Positions 61,661 through 64,000 of a DNA stretch of 64,000 nt are shown piece by piece. The position numbers were made by a program, and so were the translations under genes. The stretch is from positions 248,001-312,000 of the forward strand of contig JADKBM010000011.1 in assembly GCA_016715115.1 (NCBI GenBank), in the 5' to 3' direction. The DNA comes from Acidobacteriota bacterium (lineage in GTDB: Bacteria; Acidobacteriota; Blastocatellia; Pyrinomonadales; Pyrinomonadaceae). The notes under the pieces are model-generated. The model made no database searches. It was given only the letters and a program-made list of their open reading frames with translations, and was not told the origin of the DNA. The first letter of the stretch is position 1. Every line of letters starts with the position of its first letter.

Positions 61661-62110
61661 CTAAAATTGACGGTCGCTGTCAAGCAGGATCGTAACCGGG
61701 CCGTCGTTGACCAGTTCGACATCCATCATTGCCTGAAAGCGGCCGGTCTCCACTTTTATGACCTGTTTTCTTGCCTCAGCGACGAAGAACTCATAGAGCC
61801 GGTTGGCATCGTCCGGGGCCGCGGCGGCGATGAACGATGGCCGGCGTCCCTTGCGCGCGTCGCCGTAAAGCGTGAACTGCGAAACGACGAGAAGTTCGCC
61901 CCCAACTTCGAGCAGGGAGAGGTTCATCCGGTCCTCGTCGTCCTCAAATATCCGCAGATTCAGCGTCTTGTCGACGAGAAACAGCGCTTCAGCCTCGGAA
62001 TCGTCGCGCGAAACGCCAAGCAGGACGAGGAGACCGCGACCGATCTCTCCCGTTACCTCGCCGTCAACCGTGACCCTCGCGCGCGAAACGCGCTGAACAA
62101 CACACCGCAT
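61661..62110 (-). CDS. dtd: D-aminoacyl-tRNA deacylase
   Basis: 149 residues with RCVVQRVSRARVTVDGEVTG, LLVLLGVSRDDSEAEALFLV, LLVVSQFTLYGDARKGRRPS and the C-terminal NDGPVTILLD (the Gly-cisPro-type motif region). It removes D-amino acids from mischarged tRNA. The start codon comes straight after a repeat array (62111-62214), and no Shine-Dalgarno is present, so translation may depend on coupling or leaderless initiation. Confidence 0.95.
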   Translation of the reverse strand: MRCVVQRVSRARVTVDGEVTGEIGRGLLVLLGVSRDDSEAEALFLVDKTLNLRIFEDDEDRMNLSLLEVGGELLVVSQFTLYGDARKGRRPSFIAAAAPDDANRLYEFFVAEARKQVIKVETGRFQAMMDVELVNDGPVTILLDSDRQF

Positions 62111-62214
62111 TCGATTTTGGATTTTGGATTTTGGCTATTCCAAATTCCATATTCCAAATTCGAAATTTCACTTTTCGAAACCCAGAATCCAAAATCCAAA
62201 ATCCAAAATCCAAA
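62111..62214. repeat. Heptamer-phased inverted repeat (GATTTTG words)
   Basis: Phase is kept from end to end: GATTTTG x3, GCTATTC, CAAATTC, CATATTC, CAAATTC, GAAATTT, CACTTTT, CGAAACC, CAGAATC, then CAAAATC x3. The outer words pair as a hairpin. It lies between the cytoplasmic cyclophilin gene and dtd, both on the minus strand, and forms the whole 5' leader of dtd. Confidence 0.9.
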
Positions 62215-62218
62215 CGTT

Positions 62219-62704
62219 TTAGCCTTCGATGTAAACGCGTTCCATCACGACCGGCTCGACCGGTTTGTCTCCGTAGCCGGTTTCGACCTCGGCGATCGCG
62301 TTGACGACGTCCTGGCCTTCGATGACCTTGCCGAATTTCGTGTAGCTCGGGGGCAACGGATAATCGATGTGCATAATGAAAAACTGCGATCCGTTGGTGT
62401 TCGGTCCGGAATTGGCCATCGCGACCGTGCCGCGTTCGTACGAGCCGCCGTAAAGCGACGATGATTTGTTGATCTCGTCGTCAAACTTTCCGCCCCAGGC
62501 AGATTCACCGCCGTAACCCTCGCCGAGCGGGTCGCCGCCCTGAATCATAAAATTCTTGATAACGCGGTGAAAATGACCCCCGTCATAATAGTTCTTTTCC
62601 GCCAAGAGCCGAAAATTCTCGGTCGTCTTCGGCGCGTCCTCTTCAAGAAGTTCGAATTTGATCGTTCCCTTGTTCGTTTCGATAACTGCCGTTCTGTTCG
62701 CCAT
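62219..62704 (-). CDS. Peptidyl-prolyl isomerase, cyclophilin type, cytoplasmic
   Basis: 161 residues, no signal peptide. RTAVIETNKGTIKFELLEED, YYDGGHFHRVIKNFMIQGGD, GTVAMANSGPNTNGSQFFIM and YTKFGKVIEGQDVVNAIAEV are standard cyclophilin motifs, including the catalytic Arg (FHRV) and FFIM. An AGGAG lies before the ATG (read on the minus strand). It helps fold proteins in the cytoplasm. Confidence 0.93.
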   Translation of the reverse strand: MANRTAVIETNKGTIKFELLEEDAPKTTENFRLLAEKNYYDGGHFHRVIKNFMIQGGDPLGEGYGGESAWGGKFDDEINKSSSLYGGSYERGTVAMANSGPNTNGSQFFIMHIDYPLPPSYTKFGKVIEGQDVVNAIAEVETGYGDKPVEPVVMERVYIEG

Positions 62705-62841
62705 TGATAGTCTCCTGTAATTTATGAAGTCAAAATGATTAAGGTTTGATTATAGTAACAAATTGTTCGATTTGAAACGGCGGAACTTCGTTCCGTTGAC
62801 GGATAGATTCCAGCCTCGGGCTGCGGGCTTCAAGCTGTGAG

Positions 62842-63717
62842 TCAGGGGCTTCCGGTTTCCCTCAGAATGAACCGCTCAATTGCCGCGGCGACGCCGTTTT
62901 CGTCATTGTTCGCGGTCACGAAAAACTCTTCGCGATCCTTCAACTCGGGTGACGCGTTGCCCATCACGACCGACGTTCCGGCGTATTCGAGCATTTCCAG
63001 ATCGTTGAAATTGTCGCCGCAGACCATCACCTCTTCGTGCGAGAATCCGTGCGCCATCGCCAACTTGTGAACGCCGGTGGCTTTCGACGCATTCGGCGGA
63101 AGGATGTCGAGCAGCGTGAAGTCGAGATGCGGATAAATGGTCGCCAAAATATTGACCGTCTCGCCGAGTTCGTCCTCGAGCACACGCTCGAGATCGAACA
63201 TCGCGCTGCAGTGTCCGGAAAAGGATACGTGGATGACCTCGGCCGCGTCGAGCGCGTCCTCGAGGCGTTCGACGTGATGGATCGCCTCCTCGGCTTCGTC
63301 GCCGTGCAGCAGCCGCGACCAGGCGACGTACTTCTGGAGCGGGATGTTCTCGGCCGAAATGACGTCGTAGAGCATCGTGCCTTTCCCATTCGGATCGGCC
63401 GAAATCAATGCATCGCCGCCGAAATCGCGTCCGACGCGAAGAATCTCGCGAACGGTTTCGGTCGCGATCAGCGAAACATCGACGGTTTCGAGCGATTCGG
63501 CGAATTTGAGCATCGCGCCGTTGTGCGTCACGATCGGGGCGTTGAAGCCGATCTCGAGCGCCACCGGACGTGCATCGCGAAAGCGTCTTCCGGTAGCGAT
63601 CGTCACGAGCACGCCTTTCTCCTCGGCGCGCCGGATTGCCCGTTTGTTGGCAATCGGGATCGCCCCGCGCGAGTCAAGCAAGGTTCCGTCGAGATCGAGT
63701 GCGAGAAGTTTGATCAT
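62842..63717 (-). CDS. Cof-type HAD-IIB phosphatase
   Basis: 291 residues. Motif I LLALDLDGTLLDSRG, motif II VTIATGR and motif IV VCGDNFNDLEMLEYAG are all present, with an alpha/beta cap domain between (about 85-205). The family dephosphorylates sugar phosphates or cofactor intermediates; the substrate is not identifiable. A following intergenic array separates it from mltG. Confidence 0.92.
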   Translation of the reverse strand: MIKLLALDLDGTLLDSRGAIPIANKRAIRRAEEKGVLVTIATGRRFRDARPVALEIGFNAPIVTHNGAMLKFAESLETVDVSLIATETVREILRVGRDFGGDALISADPNGKGTMLYDVISAENIPLQKYVAWSRLLHGDEAEEAIHHVERLEDALDAAEVIHVSFSGHCSAMFDLERVLEDELGETVNILATIYPHLDFTLLDILPPNASKATGVHKLAMAHGFSHEEVMVCGDNFNDLEMLEYAGTSVVMGNASPELKDREEFFVTANNDENGVAAAIERFILRETGSP

Positions 63718-63721
63718 CAGT

Positions 63722-63842
63722 AGTTAGGATAGTGCATAACGGCGAAAGTGCGTAGTGCAAAGTCGAGAGTTCAAGATGTTTCAAGTCCGTGGTCCACTAT
63801 GAACTGTGCACTTAGCACTATGCACCGAGTCCCGCTCACTGC
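63722..63842. repeat. Degenerate heptamer array (CACTATG / GTGCATA words)
   Basis: CACTATG-AACTGTG-CACTTAG-CACTATG-CACCGAG-TCCCGCT-CACTGCT-CACCGCT runs in 7-base phase from about 63796. The left half (AGTGCATAACGGCGAAAGTGCG...) holds complementary words. It is more decayed than the other arrays and resembles the TGCACTA part of 47318-47468. It ends at the mltG stop codon. Confidence 0.6.
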
Positions 63843-64000
63843 TCACCGCTGCGCGCGTTTCTTCTTTCGCTGTTCTTCGAGCCAGATCTGATACGCCGCT
63901 TTGCCGCGCTCGAATTCTGCGGCCGAGGCATAAAAATGATGCGAGCCATCGTTTTTCTCGACGTTGAGGACATAAAAAATATAGTCCGTCTGCTTCGGGT
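63843..64000 (-). CDS. mltG: Endolytic transglycosylase MltG, C-terminal fragment (runs off window end)
   Basis: The minus-strand frame from 63998 gives 51 residues ending at TGA 63843-63845. TDYIFYVLNVEKNDGSHHFY is the conserved C-terminal strand and loop of MltG/YceG, followed by a helical tail (AAYQIWLEEQRKKKRAQR). The catalytic Glu is outside the window. The enzyme cuts nascent peptidoglycan chains at the inner membrane. Confidence 0.78.
   Translation of the reverse strand, partial: PKQTDYIFYVLNVEKNDGSHHFYASAAEFERGKAAYQIWLEEQRKKKRAQR

Overview
The window looks like chromosomal DNA from a diderm bacterium of the Acidobacteriota, most like the Blastocatellia/Pyrinomonadaceae. This is inferred from gene content, because there is no rRNA or other decisive marker. 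Pointers are an overlapping ECF sigma factor and receptor-type Ser/Thr kinase with TPRs, an LptD-type outer-membrane protein (diderm envelope), caspase and DUF4384 proteins, AtuA-family proteins, a split B12-dependent acyl-CoA mutase, and many small exported proteins of the kind common in that group. Most genes are GC-rich. One stretch (about 4.7-7.6 kb) is clearly AT-rich and foreign.

Layout. 1-3.9 kb: end of one kinase gene, then an ECF sigma/kinase pair and a small membrane protein. 4.0-7.7 kb: an AT-rich island with a two-gene CBASS-like module (CD-NTase and a SLATT 2TM effector) and a DUF808 membrane protein, flanked by remnants of urocanase (hutU). 7.9-12.4 kb: lptD, a divergent NtrC-type response regulator and a lipoprotein. 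12.4-15.9 kb: a 23-G homopolymer, then the large subunit of an acyl-CoA mutase whose substrate-pocket residues look like isobutyryl-CoA rather than methylmalonyl-CoA mutase. 16-24.3 kb: a same-strand cluster of caspase-FGE, Ser/Thr kinase, M48 protease, second caspase and DUF4384 protein. 24.4-31 kb: four-helix-bundle protein, sterol-desaturase-like protein, mutase B12 subunit, AtuA proteins, Nudix hydrolase. 30.7-42.9 kb: S41 and M28 peptidases, enoyl-CoA hydratases, a TPR membrane protein, inorganic pyrophosphatase, PgpA and CorA. 42.9-47.3 kb: an ABC exporter whose two genes are separated by a repeat array and a four-helix-bundle gene, then CYTH and lipoprotein genes. 47.5-52.7 kb: a minor-pilin operon (FimT-PilV-PilW-PilX type). 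53-59.5 kb: FHA protein, class B PBP, RodA/FtsW and PP2C phosphatase, a set that matches the actinobacterial fhaA-pbpA-rodA-pstP locus. 59.7-64 kb: TrmH-type methyltransferase, tRNA-Arg(CCG), two cyclophilins, Dtd, a HAD phosphatase and the end of mltG.

The most unusual structural feature is a set of about ten intergenic arrays made of 7-bp words. Their words differ (GAACTGG/GAAGTGA, GATTTTG, GGCAAAA, TGCACTA, GAGCTGC, GTTAATG and others), but nearly all share a 7-bp period and most have arms that fold back as inverted repeats. Three of them supply the stop codon and the last few residues of the adjacent gene, and two sit beside four-helix-bundle genes. They look like one family of spreading or self-amplifying elements.
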